Shown piece by piece: positions 18,587 to 28,462 of a stretch of 40,215 bases of DNA (position 1 is the first letter of the stretch; each line of letters begins with the position of its first letter). The notes under the pieces were generated by a model. It was not told the origin of the DNA and did no database searches. It saw only the letters and a list, made by a program, of their open reading frames with translations. The translations under genes and the position numbers were made by a program. Source of the DNA: Mediterranea sp. (in: CFB group bacteria) (GTDB lineage Bacteria; Bacteroidota; Bacteroidia; Bacteroidales; Bacteroidaceae); assembly GCA_031258135.1 (NCBI GenBank), contig JAIRNG010000137.1, positions 1 through 40,215 on the forward strand, in the 5' to 3' direction.

Positions 18587-18625
18587 TACAAAGCGATTCA
18601 TACAGTAACTTAATCCGGTAATCGC

Positions 18626-18721
18626 ATGGAAAAGAGAAAGAACAAAATGATTATAGCTTCACTGTTGTGGTGGGTATTACTTGTTATGGATATTGTTTTG
18701 ATTATTATTTTATATGGCTGA
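18626..18721 (+). CDS. Putative 31-aa single-span membrane miniprotein
   Basis: Hand translation MEKRKNKMIIASLLWWVLLVMDIVLIIILYG*; basic N-terminus then a ~23-residue hydrophobic span; below the ORF-track cutoff. Confidence 0.4.
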   Translation: MEKRKNKMIIASLLWWVLLVMDIVLIIILYG

Positions 18722-18780
18722 TCGATCAAGCCACAGCCACGCAGGCATTTTGCATCAATTTCCCCATTCTTAGATACCCC

Positions 18781-19743
18781 TTAAAACTGCTCCAGTATCT
18801 GTATGCGTTTTTTTATCGGCGGATGTGTTGCGAACAATCCGCTAAACACTCCTTTTACGTGCTTGCCCGGATGTTCAATGAAAAGTTGCGCTATATCATC
18901 GCGTGTAACCGCTTCAATATCAGGATCAGCAGAAATCTTACGTAATGCACTCGCCAACGCCCATGGCCTTTTCGTCATTCCGGCAGCTCCGGCATCTGCC
19001 AGATATTCGCGTTTACGCGATATGGCGAAACGCATCAACGAGGAGAAAAGGAATCCCATAGCAGCAACTAAAGCGACAATAAGTAAAATAACCACACCGC
19101 CTCCCCCTTTGTTGTTACGACTACGTCCGCCGGAGTAAAAAGCCGTGCGTATAGCGATCTCGGCCAACATGGCGAAAATCCCCACAAACACAATGGAGAT
19201 AATCAGCAGGCGGACATCACGGTTACGTATGTGCGAGAGTTCGTGGGCAATCACGGCCTCCAGTTCTTCATCATTCAACTTATTGATAATCCCTCTGGAC
19301 AGCGTTACCGTGTATGTCCTTTCGTTTATACCGCTGGCAAAGGCATTCAGCGAATTGTCCTCAATAACGTTCACCCTGGGCGTCTTCATACCTTGCGACA
19401 TACATAAATTTTCCACCAAGTTATATACCCGTTTGTTTTCCTTGCGCAATAAACTGTGCGAACTTGTTGCGGAATTTATGATGGCGGCATTCGCAAAATA
19501 AGCAATGGTAAACCAAATCAGCACTCCACCGATAGCATAGGGCGCAACCTGTGCAAACAATTGCATCGTCATATCCCTGACTCCCTGAGCTTCAACTTCA
19601 TAGCCTTCTTCTACAGGGAAGATGACCAGCAGAAAGCAAAACAAAAATACCAGTCCGATGACCAGACATGGGAACAGGCAAAGCAGAATCAACGACCGGA
19701 TGTTGTTCCTGCTCTGCTGCGTTTGTATTCCAACATATTGCAT
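18781..19743 (-). CDS. M48 family metallopeptidase (HtpX-like)
   Basis: VIAHELSHIRNRDVRLL (HExxH), REYLADAGAAGMTKRPWALASALRKI, THPPIKKRIQIL. Confidence 0.9.
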   Translation of the reverse strand: MQYVGIQTQQSRNNIRSLILLCLFPCLVIGLVFLFCFLLVIFPVEEGYEVEAQGVRDMTMQLFAQVAPYAIGGVLIWFTIAYFANAAIINSATSSHSLLRKENKRVYNLVENLCMSQGMKTPRVNVIEDNSLNAFASGINERTYTVTLSRGIINKLNDEELEAVIAHELSHIRNRDVRLLIISIVFVGIFAMLAEIAIRTAFYSGGRSRNNKGGGGVVILLIVALVAAMGFLFSSLMRFAISRKREYLADAGAAGMTKRPWALASALRKISADPDIEAVTRDDIAQLFIEHPGKHVKGVFSGLFATHPPIKKRIQILEQF

Positions 19744-19758
19744 AACTAACCTGATAAA

Positions 19759-20319
19759 TCAGAACCGTATCTTAGGCGCATCCTGAAGAGTTGACCGCTG
19801 CTCTCCCAAATCGAACATGATCTCTTTGCGGAAACCAAACATTCCGGCAACAATATTCGACGGGAATGTTTCCACCGCATTATTCAGTTCTTTCGTAGCC
19901 GAGTTAAAGTAGCGTCTCACCGCCGCCAATTTATTCTCAACATCGGATATCTCTTCCTGTAATTGAAGGAAATTCTGATTGGCTTTCAAATCCGGATAGG
20001 CTTCCAGCGTGATCTTTAAACCCGAAAGCGCGGAAGTCAATGCATTTTCCGCTACGATCTTTTCATCGATTGTCTTTGCACCCAGCGCACCGTTACGGGC
20101 ATTGATCACTCTTTCCAGCGTATCTTTTTCATGGGCGGCATATCCTTTCACGGTTTCCACCAACTGGGGGATCAGGTCGTGGCGTTGTTTCAACTGTACA
20201 TCAATATCCGCAAAAGCATTTTCCCTGTTGTTTCTCAGTTTCACAAGCGAGTTATACTTCGATATCATCAGGAGCACAAGAATAGCTGTTACAGCCAGAA
20301 TAATAATTGTTACAGACAT
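19759..20319 (-). CDS. lemA: LemA family protein
   Basis: YNSLVKLRNNRENAFADIDVQLKQRHDLIPQLVETVKGYAAHEKDTLERVINAR. Confidence 0.94.
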   Translation of the reverse strand: MSVTIIILAVTAILVLLMISKYNSLVKLRNNRENAFADIDVQLKQRHDLIPQLVETVKGYAAHEKDTLERVINARNGALGAKTIDEKIVAENALTSALSGLKITLEAYPDLKANQNFLQLQEEISDVENKLAAVRRYFNSATKELNNAVETFPSNIVAGMFGFRKEIMFDLGEQRSTLQDAPKIRF

Positions 20320-20394
20320 ACGTTTTTGTTTTTATGTTAATACTACAATTACAGAACTAATTTTTTATTCACTCATATCCCTTGCAAGCGGTAA

Positions 20395-21756
20395 TCATGT
20401 TGTTACCTGCGGGGATTTAGCCTTGTTGCGGTATGTGACCGTACGCGGCAATACGTTAGATAACAGCGCAAAGCCAAGAATTCCCGCCAGAAGCGATCCG
20501 CCCAATACTCCGGCTTTTGCCTGGTTCAACAGCGCGGGAGCGGTTTCCCCGAACGACAGGTTAGAGATAAACAGGGATACCGTGAACCCGATACCTCCCA
20601 GGAGTGATACCCCGGCAAGATTCCTCCAGTTCATGCCTAAAGGCATGGGCGCGAGCCTGGTCTTAATAGACATCCAGGTGAAGCTGAAGAGACCGATGAA
20701 CTTACCGAGCACCAACCCCAGCATAACTCCGGCAGTCACGCTTCCGAACACTTCGCCACTGCCGCCACCCAGCGTTACGCCTGCATTGGCAAAAGCGAAA
20801 AGCGGCAGAACGACAAAGCTCACCGTATTGTGCAGGTTATCTTCCAGCGACTGTAAGATACTGATCACGCGGTCGGACGCCGACTCTACACGTTTTAGCT
20901 TGGCGATCTGCCGGTTGGTCAGTACGATACCGCCCGCCCTTTCCGAAGGCATCACAGGGAAAGTTTTGATTATACGGCGGATACGCTCTATGTATTTACC
21001 TACATCCAGACGCGGACGGGCAGGGATCACGAACGCCAGTATCACTCCCGCTATCGTACTGTGTATGCCCGATTGCAAAAACAGGTACCAGGTTATCACC
21101 CCGCCGATAACAAAGATGGATTTACTGATCGTCTGGCGTATTCCCAGCAGGTACAGCACAACAAACACCAAAGCCGCCCACAGCAAATAAGATACGGAAA
21201 CATGCGAGCTATAGAAAATGGCGATCACAAGGATACCGCCAATATCATCGACCACGGCAAAGGCCGTCAGGAAAACCTTCAGGCATAGCGGTACGCGTTT
21301 GCCGAGCAGACTGAGCACACCCAGTGAAAACGCAATGTCCGTCGCCATCGGAATGGCCAGGCCGCGTCCTTCCGGAGAGCCCTGAGGGCAAACCATGGCA
21401 TATATAATCACCGGAACGATCATCCCGCCGCAAGCTGCGATAAACGGCAAGATCGCTTTGCGGAAAGACGATAACTCGCCTACCAGCAACTCGCGTTTGA
21501 TCTCCAACCCTACAGCCAGGAAGAAGACGGTCATAAATCCGTCATTGATCAACTGAAACACAGTCATGGCCTGGCCATCATGTGCAAACAGGTTGAAATC
21601 CCCGATGCGCAAGCAGACTTCCGTGGCGAGAAGCTGATGATAGTAAGGCGCCAGAGGCGAATTTGCCAGGATAGCGGCAGCGACAGCAGTTACAAACAGG
21701 AGAACGCTGGCGGAAATATTAATGAAAGGTAAATACCTTCTTCGTAGAAAAGCCAT
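20395..21756 (-). CDS. nhaA: Na+/H+ antiporter NhaA
   Basis: INDGFMTVFFLAVGLEIKRELLVGELSSFRKAILPFIAACGGM, GLAIPMATDIAFSLGVLSLLG. Confidence 0.95.
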   Translation of the reverse strand: MAFLRRRYLPFINISASVLLFVTAVAAAILANSPLAPYYHQLLATEVCLRIGDFNLFAHDGQAMTVFQLINDGFMTVFFLAVGLEIKRELLVGELSSFRKAILPFIAACGGMIVPVIIYAMVCPQGSPEGRGLAIPMATDIAFSLGVLSLLGKRVPLCLKVFLTAFAVVDDIGGILVIAIFYSSHVSVSYLLWAALVFVVLYLLGIRQTISKSIFVIGGVITWYLFLQSGIHSTIAGVILAFVIPARPRLDVGKYIERIRRIIKTFPVMPSERAGGIVLTNRQIAKLKRVESASDRVISILQSLEDNLHNTVSFVVLPLFAFANAGVTLGGGSGEVFGSVTAGVMLGLVLGKFIGLFSFTWMSIKTRLAPMPLGMNWRNLAGVSLLGGIGFTVSLFISNLSFGETAPALLNQAKAGVLGGSLLAGILGFALLSNVLPRTVTYRNKAKSPQVTT

Positions 21757-21769
21757 AACATTAACTATA

Positions 21770-23551
21770 TTAATCTAATTTCAACACCGCAAGGAAAGCT
21801 TTCTGCGGAACTTCCACATTTCCGATCTGTTTCATCCGTTTCTTTCCTTTCTTCTGCTTTTCAAGCAATTTACGTTTACGGCTGATGTCTCCGCCATAAC
21901 ATTTGGCTGTCACATCCTTACGCACCGCCTTTACCGTCTCGCGCGCTATGATCTTGGAGCCGGCAGCCGCCTGAATAGCAATATCAAATTGTTGACGCGG
22001 AATAAGTTCTTTCAGTTTCTCGCACATCCGTCGTCCGAAATCCTGGGCGTTATCGAAGTGCGTCAGCGTAGACAAAGCGTCCACAGGCTCCCCATTCAGC
22101 AGGATATCGAGTTTCACCAGTCGCGACGGGCGGAAACCATCCGTATGATAATCAAAAGAGGCATATCCCCTCGATATACTTTTCAACTTATCATAGAAGT
22201 CAATCACGATCTCTCCCAAAGGCATGCTATAATAAATCTCCACACGGTTTCCCGATATATACTCCTGTTTCAGCATCTCGCCGCGCTTACCCAGACACAG
22301 TGTCATGATCGGGCCGATATAGTCTGTCGTCGTGATAACCGACGCCTTTATATAAGGTTCTTCAATATGGTCGATCAATGTCGGATCGGGCATTCCCCCG
22401 GGGTTATGCACCTCCGTCATCAGGCCTTGCTTGTCGTACACCCGATAGGATACGTTCGGCACCGTTGCGATCACGTTCATATCAAATTCCCTGTCCAGAC
22501 GTTCCTGTACGATCTCCATGTGAAGCAATCCCAGGAATCCGCAACGAAACCCGAATCCCAGGGCCAGTGACGATTCCGGCTGGAAAGTCAACGATGCATC
22601 GTTCAACTGTAGCTTTTCCAGTGACGAACGCAGGTTTTCGTAATCTTCCGCTTCAATCGGATAAATTCCGGCAAACACCATCGGCTTTACCTCCTCGAAT
22701 CCGGAAATAGCCTCCCGGGCCGGCCGGGCCACATGCGTAATGGTATCTCCCACCTTCACCTCACGCGAAGTCTTTATTCCCGATATGATATAGCCCACGT
22801 CACCGGTACGAAGCTCTTCGCGCGGCACCATCCGCATTTTCAGCACCCCGATCTCATCGGCCACATATTCCTTGCCGGTATTGATGAACTTCACCTTATC
22901 GCCGGTGCGGATCACCCCATTGGTTATTTTGAAATAAGCGATAATGCCACGGAACGAATTGAATACGGAATCGAAGATCAATGCCTGCAAAGGCGCTTCT
23001 TCATCCCCCTCCGGATGCGGTATCCGCCCGATAACGGCAGCCAGTATCTCTTCCACACCCATTCCGGTCTTGCCGGAAGCGCGGATAATCTCTTCGCGCT
23101 TGCATCCCAGCAGCTCGATGATCTCATCCTCTACCTCTTCGGGCATGGCATTGATCATGTCGCACTTGTTGATGACAGGAATGATTTCCAGATCGTGACC
23201 GATGGCCATATATAGATTGGATATCGTTTGCGCCTGCACGCCCTGCGAAGCGTCCACAATCAGCAAGGCGCCTTCGCACGCGGCGATCGAACGGGACACC
23301 TCGTACGAGAAGTCCACATGTCCCGGCGTATCGATCAGGTTCAGCACATACTTTTCGTCACGGTAGGTGTATTCCATCTGTATGGCATGGCTCTTGATGG
23401 TGATTCCCCTCTCCTTTTCAAGCTCCATATCGTCGAGCATCTGTCCGCCGGTCACCTGGATGGTTTTTGTAAATTCCAGCAAACGGTCTGCCAGCGTCGA
23501 CTTGCCATGGTCGATATGGGCGATGATACAAAAGTTACGTATATGTTTCAT
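21770..23551 (-). CDS. lepA: elongation factor 4 (LepA)
   Basis: [29 protein letters not shown]-term [29 protein letters not shown]; start set at MKHIRN within the 617-aa ORF. Confidence 0.96.
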   Translation of the reverse strand: MKHIRNFCIIAHIDHGKSTLADRLLEFTKTIQVTGGQMLDDMELEKERGITIKSHAIQMEYTYRDEKYVLNLIDTPGHVDFSYEVSRSIAACEGALLIVDASQGVQAQTISNLYMAIGHDLEIIPVINKCDMINAMPEEVEDEIIELLGCKREEIIRASGKTGMGVEEILAAVIGRIPHPEGDEEAPLQALIFDSVFNSFRGIIAYFKITNGVIRTGDKVKFINTGKEYVADEIGVLKMRMVPREELRTGDVGYIISGIKTSREVKVGDTITHVARPAREAISGFEEVKPMVFAGIYPIEAEDYENLRSSLEKLQLNDASLTFQPESSLALGFGFRCGFLGLLHMEIVQERLDREFDMNVIATVPNVSYRVYDKQGLMTEVHNPGGMPDPTLIDHIEEPYIKASVITTTDYIGPIMTLCLGKRGEMLKQEYISGNRVEIYYSMPLGEIVIDFYDKLKSISRGYASFDYHTDGFRPSRLVKLDILLNGEPVDALSTLTHFDNAQDFGRRMCEKLKELIPRQQFDIAIQAAAGSKIIARETVKAVRKDVTAKCYGGDISRKRKLLEKQKKGKKRMKQIGNVEVPQKAFLAVLKLD

Positions 23552-23670
23552 TCCGGTCAATTTCCTGTTTTGGTGGGCAAATATACGTAAATACCCAAAC
23601 ATAAAAAAATGCGTCGATAACATTCGGAATGTAACCGGCGCACTTTGTTACCAGGTCGATGTAAGCGCTC

Positions 23671-23874
23671 TTAAATCAGCGTAACGAAAATATCGCCCTC
23701 GACTTCGCTTGTAGAGACCTTGTCCTCTCTGAGTAACCATCCAAGACCCAAATACAGGTCTTTGTCGCTTTTCAGTCTGGCGGCTTTCTTGATTTCCTTA
23801 CCCGTAAGACCTTCTGTTCCATTCAGTGTATTCCAGATCATGCCTGCAATTTCACCGGCTTTTACGTTTAACAT
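23671..23874 (-). CDS. winged helix-turn-helix small protein (DUF2582-like)
   Basis: 67 aa: MLNVKAGEIAGMIWNTLNGTEGLTGKEIKKAARLKSDKDLYLGLGWLLREDKV. Confidence 0.8.
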   Translation of the reverse strand: MLNVKAGEIAGMIWNTLNGTEGLTGKEIKKAARLKSDKDLYLGLGWLLREDKVSTSEVEGDIFVTLI

Positions 23875-23945
23875 TTGCTTTAATGTTTGGGTTTAACATG
23901 TCGTCATCCGTGGACTTAAACGTTCTCCGGATTTGCTTATCACGA

Positions 23946-23953
23946 CAAAGATA
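23946..23953 (-). promoter_or_regulatory. Candidate -7 box (TATCTTTG) for the wHTH gene
   Basis: Minus-strand TATCTTTG about 72 bp upstream of the start. Confidence 0.4.
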
Positions 23954-24143
23954 GGCTTTTTATACTACACACAAGAACTAAAACAAAATTAGTTTATATG
24001 GACAGGTTCACTGTTGAAACTAAGTATATACTAAAATTAAAGTTGTCCATTAAAAAAGCATAGATTGTCCGGCTTCAACGAAAATGGGGGAAAACCGGCG
24101 GTAGAAGCGTTGGCAAAATTAAAGCAGTTAGCATATGTTACAG

Positions 24144-24392
24144 TCATTTCATTGCCAGGCTTGCAAATATCCTTCCTTTCAACCTGTCGCTCTCTTCCGG
24201 ATCAAGAGTATACATCATATCTTCTCCGGCCAGAATCGCTCTTGCCTTTTCTGTTTCATTTGCTGATCCGGAATACCTCTTCAGGAGGCTTTCCCATTTC
24301 GTATAAGCCTCCGAAGAAGTATTCAATGCACAACAGATAAACTCATCATCCCTTAAAAAATCTTCTACCTTATAATTAATCTTGAAGTTCAC
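24144..24392 (-). CDS. Short protein resembling an isolated FecR N-terminal (anti-sigma) domain
   Basis: 82 aa: VEDFLRDDEFICCALNTSSEAYTKWESLLKRYSGSANETEKARAIL..LDPEESDRLKGRIFASLAMK; stops where a FecR transmembrane segment would begin; 62 bp downstream of the ECF sigma gene. Confidence 0.5.
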   Translation of the reverse strand: MNFKINYKVEDFLRDDEFICCALNTSSEAYTKWESLLKRYSGSANETEKARAILAGEDMMYTLDPEESDRLKGRIFASLAMK

Positions 24393-24454
24393 GCTTTGAT
24401 AACTTTTTATATCAAAGAGACGTGCGTTTCACAGGTGTGTACTCAATAGCCTGT

Positions 24455-25039
24455 TTATTTTGCAATGCCGCGAAGTTTGGTCAGTCCGCGATGCATCAAG
24501 TTACGTACGGATTGGTAATTCATGCTCATGATCTCGCAAATATCTTCGTATTTTTTTTCTTCGATGTAATATAATGTAAGCGCTTCGCGCTGACGTGGCG
24601 AGAGTTGCTCCATCATATATTTTATGGTATGGTTTTCCGCTTGTTCCTGCTCCATGCGCAGGTATTTCCTTTCCACATCATCCGTCGCGACCGGGTCTAC
24701 ATCCTCAATGGCAGTGCTTGACAGATATATCCGCTTACGTATTTCATCGCATATCTTATTCTTTAATGAGATGAATATGTAAGATTTGAAATTCCCGATC
24801 GTATTCAACTCGTTTTTTCTTGTGTACACTTTCACAAAAACATCATGAATGCAATCTTTCAATAATTCACTGTCTGTAGTCAGTCTATGCCCGTAATTAT
24901 ACAGTATGTTAATATACAGGTCATATAAACGGGAAAAAGCTCCCGTGTTACCTGCCTGAAATTCATTCAGCAACTGGGTCGTCAGGTCGGCTGCGCCATT
25001 GGTATTAGATAAAATTACGTTTACCGGTTTCATCATCAT
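24455..25039 (-). CDS. ECF-type RNA polymerase sigma-70 factor
   Basis: FSRLYDLYINILYNYGHRLTTDSELLKDCIHDVFVKVYTRK (region 2); LSPRQREALTLYYIEEKKYEDICEIMSMNYQSVRNLMHRGLTKL (region 4). Confidence 0.93.
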   Translation of the reverse strand: MMMKPVNVILSNTNGAADLTTQLLNEFQAGNTGAFSRLYDLYINILYNYGHRLTTDSELLKDCIHDVFVKVYTRKNELNTIGNFKSYIFISLKNKICDEIRKRIYLSSTAIEDVDPVATDDVERKYLRMEQEQAENHTIKYMMEQLSPRQREALTLYYIEEKKYEDICEIMSMNYQSVRNLMHRGLTKLRGIAK

Positions 25040-25176
25040 CGTGTATTAGTCATTCATGATGATGCAAATTTAAAGAGAGAAACTCCGGAAAGGTGGGAAA
25101 TTTTGGTTGCAGGACGGGAAAAACAAACACTATGTTGAGAAACAGTTTTTTATCAGTATTTTCTATTTTAAACGAG

Positions 25177-25205
25177 AAAGCCGCCTTGTCTAACAGGGCG
25201 GCTTT
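25177..25205 (-). terminator. GC-rich hairpin terminator after the beta-helix protein gene
   Basis: aaagccgcc / ggcggcttt arms with 11-nt loop, 8 bp past the stop codon at 25213. Confidence 0.65.
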
Positions 25206-25212
25206 TGAACGG

Positions 25213-28200
25213 TTATTTCTTACAAAACCAATAAACGCCTGTTCTTTTGTCCGGCGCCTCCGGCACCTCGAATTGATATTTCCCACTGATTTCTAAAGAC
25301 TTATTCACAACAGAAACAGCTCCATCCACCGGATCAATGTATTTTATTACATACCGGCCGTTTGACAACGGAAGCGAAATGTTGTTTCCCGATGGGGAGT
25401 AAATGACGCAATCCGTATCAGATTTTACCAATAAACGATGACCCGCCGTACCGGTTTCTACCATCCGCATCTGCGCTACAGCCTTCAGAAAGTCTTGATC
25501 TTTTACAGGAAGCGCCGGACAGGAGCCTTCCGCCATCAACACAGCCCACGCCACAGCCTGATAATTCTGTGCGTAATAAGTCACCGCCTTTTCCGGAAAC
25601 CTGTTCCGGTACTCGCTTACAGCCTTATAAGCTTCGGCAAATGCGGCCGTGCCTACCTGCATCTGACGGGCATGCTGACGTGGAGACAGATTCTTGCCGC
25701 CTTCGGGTGCATAAACCGTTCCGTCGTTTCTGTAATGCCAGTAACGTATATCAATAATATCTACGACAGCGGCGCGTTCCGGGTCATTCAGTATGGCATC
25801 CTGTACATCTTTCGTTGTACTCAGGGCTACCATAGCCTGTTTACCGGTCTCAACCTCCCATTCCGCAATAACGTCCAACCAGAATTCCACAAAAGGTAAC
25901 GGTCCGGTAAACTCTTCGCTGACAAGTTGGATGACATTATCGTTACCGGCAAAATTGTCAAGGCATTGGCGAATGTACTTCCGGTGTAATTCGCGGCGTA
26001 CCGGATGGGTAATATCATAGAACATTCCGGCTACGAATATGCGTTTATCACCGGCAAAATGTACAGGTTCGGGGAAATCCGTATGATTGATATTGTTGGC
26101 CGTACGCCATGGCGAATCGACCCAATGCGCACCAGCTTCCAATATATTATGCTGGAAGTAATTCTGATGGAAAAGCAATAATCCGGACTCGGCGCCTTTA
26201 TCCGCGAACGCTTTCAGGCGTGACCAATACCAGGCGTTCGGACGGTTCAGGTCATAGTTGCTCAGACCATCCCAAGCCACTTTATCACTATCCGTACGAC
26301 CGAAAGGCTGTTCGTAAAAAGGCCCCCATACATCACCGTCACGACGACGGACGCGCTCATGATCATCCCGCCGGCGATCATACCATAATCCATAATTGTG
26401 ATCGAGCGCCCTCACATTATTTCTCTCCATAAAGTCAACGACCGAATCGATACGGTCCGTCAATCCCCGTCCTTCCCTGCCCGGAACAAAGCGCGTAATA
26501 TGCGGAGCAGCCCTTTGGATCGCGGGAGTACGAAGTTTGCCGTTCCACCAGGGCACCCTGATCCGGTCACCGGCCAGCAAAGCCCCGTTCATTGTCAATC
26601 GTCCATCCGTGATCCGGATGTTATTCATCGTCTTTTTAGCAACGGGATCATTTTTTATTTTGATCCGGTCAATGGATTTCAGTTGCGCCGGTATTTCCAC
26701 GGTAGCTGTTTGCCGGTTGATCCATGCTTCCAGCGTCAACCGGGGTTTCTCCGCTTCCTGCGCCAGTTCCATGGCAACCCCGATGGTCGGACTGGTCGAG
26801 GCATTGGTACTCATCCGTAATATGCGGGCGCGCTCCGACACATCCCTGCCCAGGCGTTCCGCCAATTGCGCATAAAAGAAACTGCGGGGTTGTACATGGT
26901 TATTGGACGCCGCCCAATCCCCGTTACCCGAAAACTGCGCCCAACACCCGTATGCCCTGTTTGCCGCATCCGCCGCAGGCGAGTAACATTCAATTTCAGC
27001 GGCCGTACATTGCCAGAAAAGGCTATTCCCGGTATTCCATCCCGCCCCATTTCCGGATTGTCCCAGATTCTTAAAGGACAGGTCGTGTCCATCCACATTT
27101 ACGATATCGAACAATACGCCACAGGCCCATGAACTTACGGGGCCACTGAAGCCCAACGATTCCTTAGTGTCACACTGAACAAAAACATTCGGCCCGGCCG
27201 CGCAGTATCCTACAGCAAAATCATGAATCCCATACTCGGAATAACAACGTTGAAAAAGCGTTTGCTGACCGTAGGTCATGAACGTGTTTCTCCGCATTCC
27301 TCCTGTTTCGGATATGGGTTCATAAGAGATGCAGTCCTCCACCGTTACCTTGGAAGTAGTGGGTTGAAGTATAACGGCGCTTCCGGCAAAATGCCTGAAG
27401 TTCACCTTTTGTACCCAGCAGTTCTCTGCGTTCTCAATGGAAATGCCTGTCCAGCAATGGTCTTCATCCTTGGGATATTTCCGGTTATAGTCCGAGATCA
27501 GCGTCAGACCGGAAACCCCGGCATGATCGATACGCCCCGTCCATTTATAGGAAAGCAGTTTGGCTTCGCCGCAGGATTCATCCAATGCCATGGTCAGTGG
27601 AGCGTCAAGGGTTATCCGGTCCCCGGAAACATCCGCAATGCTTCTGTCCCAGCAGATATCCATTTCCCCCGGCTTCCATCCCATCGCACTGATCCCGCCG
27701 CCAAACACATCGCAGCCTAACGCCTCGATCCACTCTTTGGTAGACGGACGGACAATAAAAACCCGGCTACCCTTCTGCAATTTCCCACCGGCCGCAACCG
27801 TCATATCCGTGGCATTGACGGGAACATACGAAGCGGTGATCCGTAAGGTATCCAATATCTCTATATCTTGTTTTCCTTCCACATAAATCACTGCTCCCCG
27901 GTCTGCCCCCTTCCTGAACAAAACTGTTTTTTCCCTGTCTACGCCTTGCAATACAACGCCTGAGGCCGTGATATACAAAGCTTTGTTCAGTTCATACACC
28001 CCTTTATCCAAAAGAATGGTTCCACGGAATCCATCCTTGTCAAGAGGCAAAGAAGAAACATAATCAATGGCTCGTTGAATCCTGTCCGAGTTATCCCCGG
28101 ACTGATGGGGAACAAAAACGGCGTAAGGAACAACAGGAATATCCTGCTCCGAACTCATGTATCCACAACTGGAGAAATCCAGTATACGATTACCCTTACC

Positions 28201-28323
28201 ATCCGTCAGGTAAGTCAATTTTCCATTCTCTACCCTTAAAGGGAAGGGCTGCGCAACAATCCGCACAAATCCTGTACCTGTTATTAACAGCAAGAGGAGT
28301 GTCTTTGACAAAGATATTTTCAT
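25213..28323 (-). CDS. Secreted protein with N-terminal right-handed beta-helix (pectate-lyase-like) and DUF6298-like C-terminal domain; putative carbohydrate-active enzyme
   Basis: Signal peptide; DSDRIQRAIDYVSSLPLDKDGFRGTILLDKGVYELNKALYITASGVVLQGVDREKTVLF; C-term RNNVRALDHNYGLWYDRRRDDHERVRRRDGDVWGPFYEQPFGRTDSDKVAWDGLS. Confidence 0.7.
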   Translation of the reverse strand: MKISLSKTLLLLLITGTGFVRIVAQPFPLRVENGKLTYLTDGKGNRILDFSSCGYMSSEQDIPVVPYAVFVPHQSGDNSDRIQRAIDYVSSLPLDKDGFRGTILLDKGVYELNKALYITASGVVLQGVDREKTVLFRKGADRGAVIYVEGKQDIEILDTLRITASYVPVNATDMTVAAGGKLQKGSRVFIVRPSTKEWIEALGCDVFGGGISAMGWKPGEMDICWDRSIADVSGDRITLDAPLTMALDESCGEAKLLSYKWTGRIDHAGVSGLTLISDYNRKYPKDEDHCWTGISIENAENCWVQKVNFRHFAGSAVILQPTTSKVTVEDCISYEPISETGGMRRNTFMTYGQQTLFQRCYSEYGIHDFAVGYCAAGPNVFVQCDTKESLGFSGPVSSWACGVLFDIVNVDGHDLSFKNLGQSGNGAGWNTGNSLFWQCTAAEIECYSPAADAANRAYGCWAQFSGNGDWAASNNHVQPRSFFYAQLAERLGRDVSERARILRMSTNASTSPTIGVAMELAQEAEKPRLTLEAWINRQTATVEIPAQLKSIDRIKIKNDPVAKKTMNNIRITDGRLTMNGALLAGDRIRVPWWNGKLRTPAIQRAAPHITRFVPGREGRGLTDRIDSVVDFMERNNVRALDHNYGLWYDRRRDDHERVRRRDGDVWGPFYEQPFGRTDSDKVAWDGLSNYDLNRPNAWYWSRLKAFADKGAESGLLLFHQNYFQHNILEAGAHWVDSPWRTANNINHTDFPEPVHFAGDKRIFVAGMFYDITHPVRRELHRKYIRQCLDNFAGNDNVIQLVSEEFTGPLPFVEFWLDVIAEWEVETGKQAMVALSTTKDVQDAILNDPERAAVVDIIDIRYWHYRNDGTVYAPEGGKNLSPRQHARQMQVGTAAFAEAYKAVSEYRNRFPEKAVTYYAQNYQAVAWAVLMAEGSCPALPVKDQDFLKAVAQMRMVETGTAGHRLLVKSDTDCVIYSPSGNNISLPLSNGRYVIKYIDPVDGAVSVVNKSLEISGKYQFEVPEAPDKRTGVYWFCKK

Positions 28324-28359
28324 TTACAGTCCGTAGTTAATAGTTCGTAGTCAGTAATG

Positions 28360-28451
28360 CCAATCCGTAGTTAAAGGAGTTATCGCTTTGCCCTTGTGAG
28401 GCGCCTCGAAACCTCCAAATGGGTGCTTTTTGCCTTTGTGAGGCGCCTCAC
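28360..28451. repeat. Two-copy 42-bp palindromic repeat with core GTGAGGCGCCTC(AC)
   Basis: Cores at 28396-28407 and 28438-28451 in the frame gctttgccctt-[core]-...ctcc. Confidence 0.8.
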
Positions 28452-28462
28452 AAGCTCCTCAA

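Noticed and set aside
18380-18613. 77-aa ORF spanning the palindrome pair
   Set aside because: Its repeated IKRTFNE peptide is only a translation of the two palindromes; no protein-like features.
20009-21190. 393-aa plus-strand ORF
   Set aside because: Antisense to lemA and nhaA; Ser/Ile/Arg-rich shadow translation.
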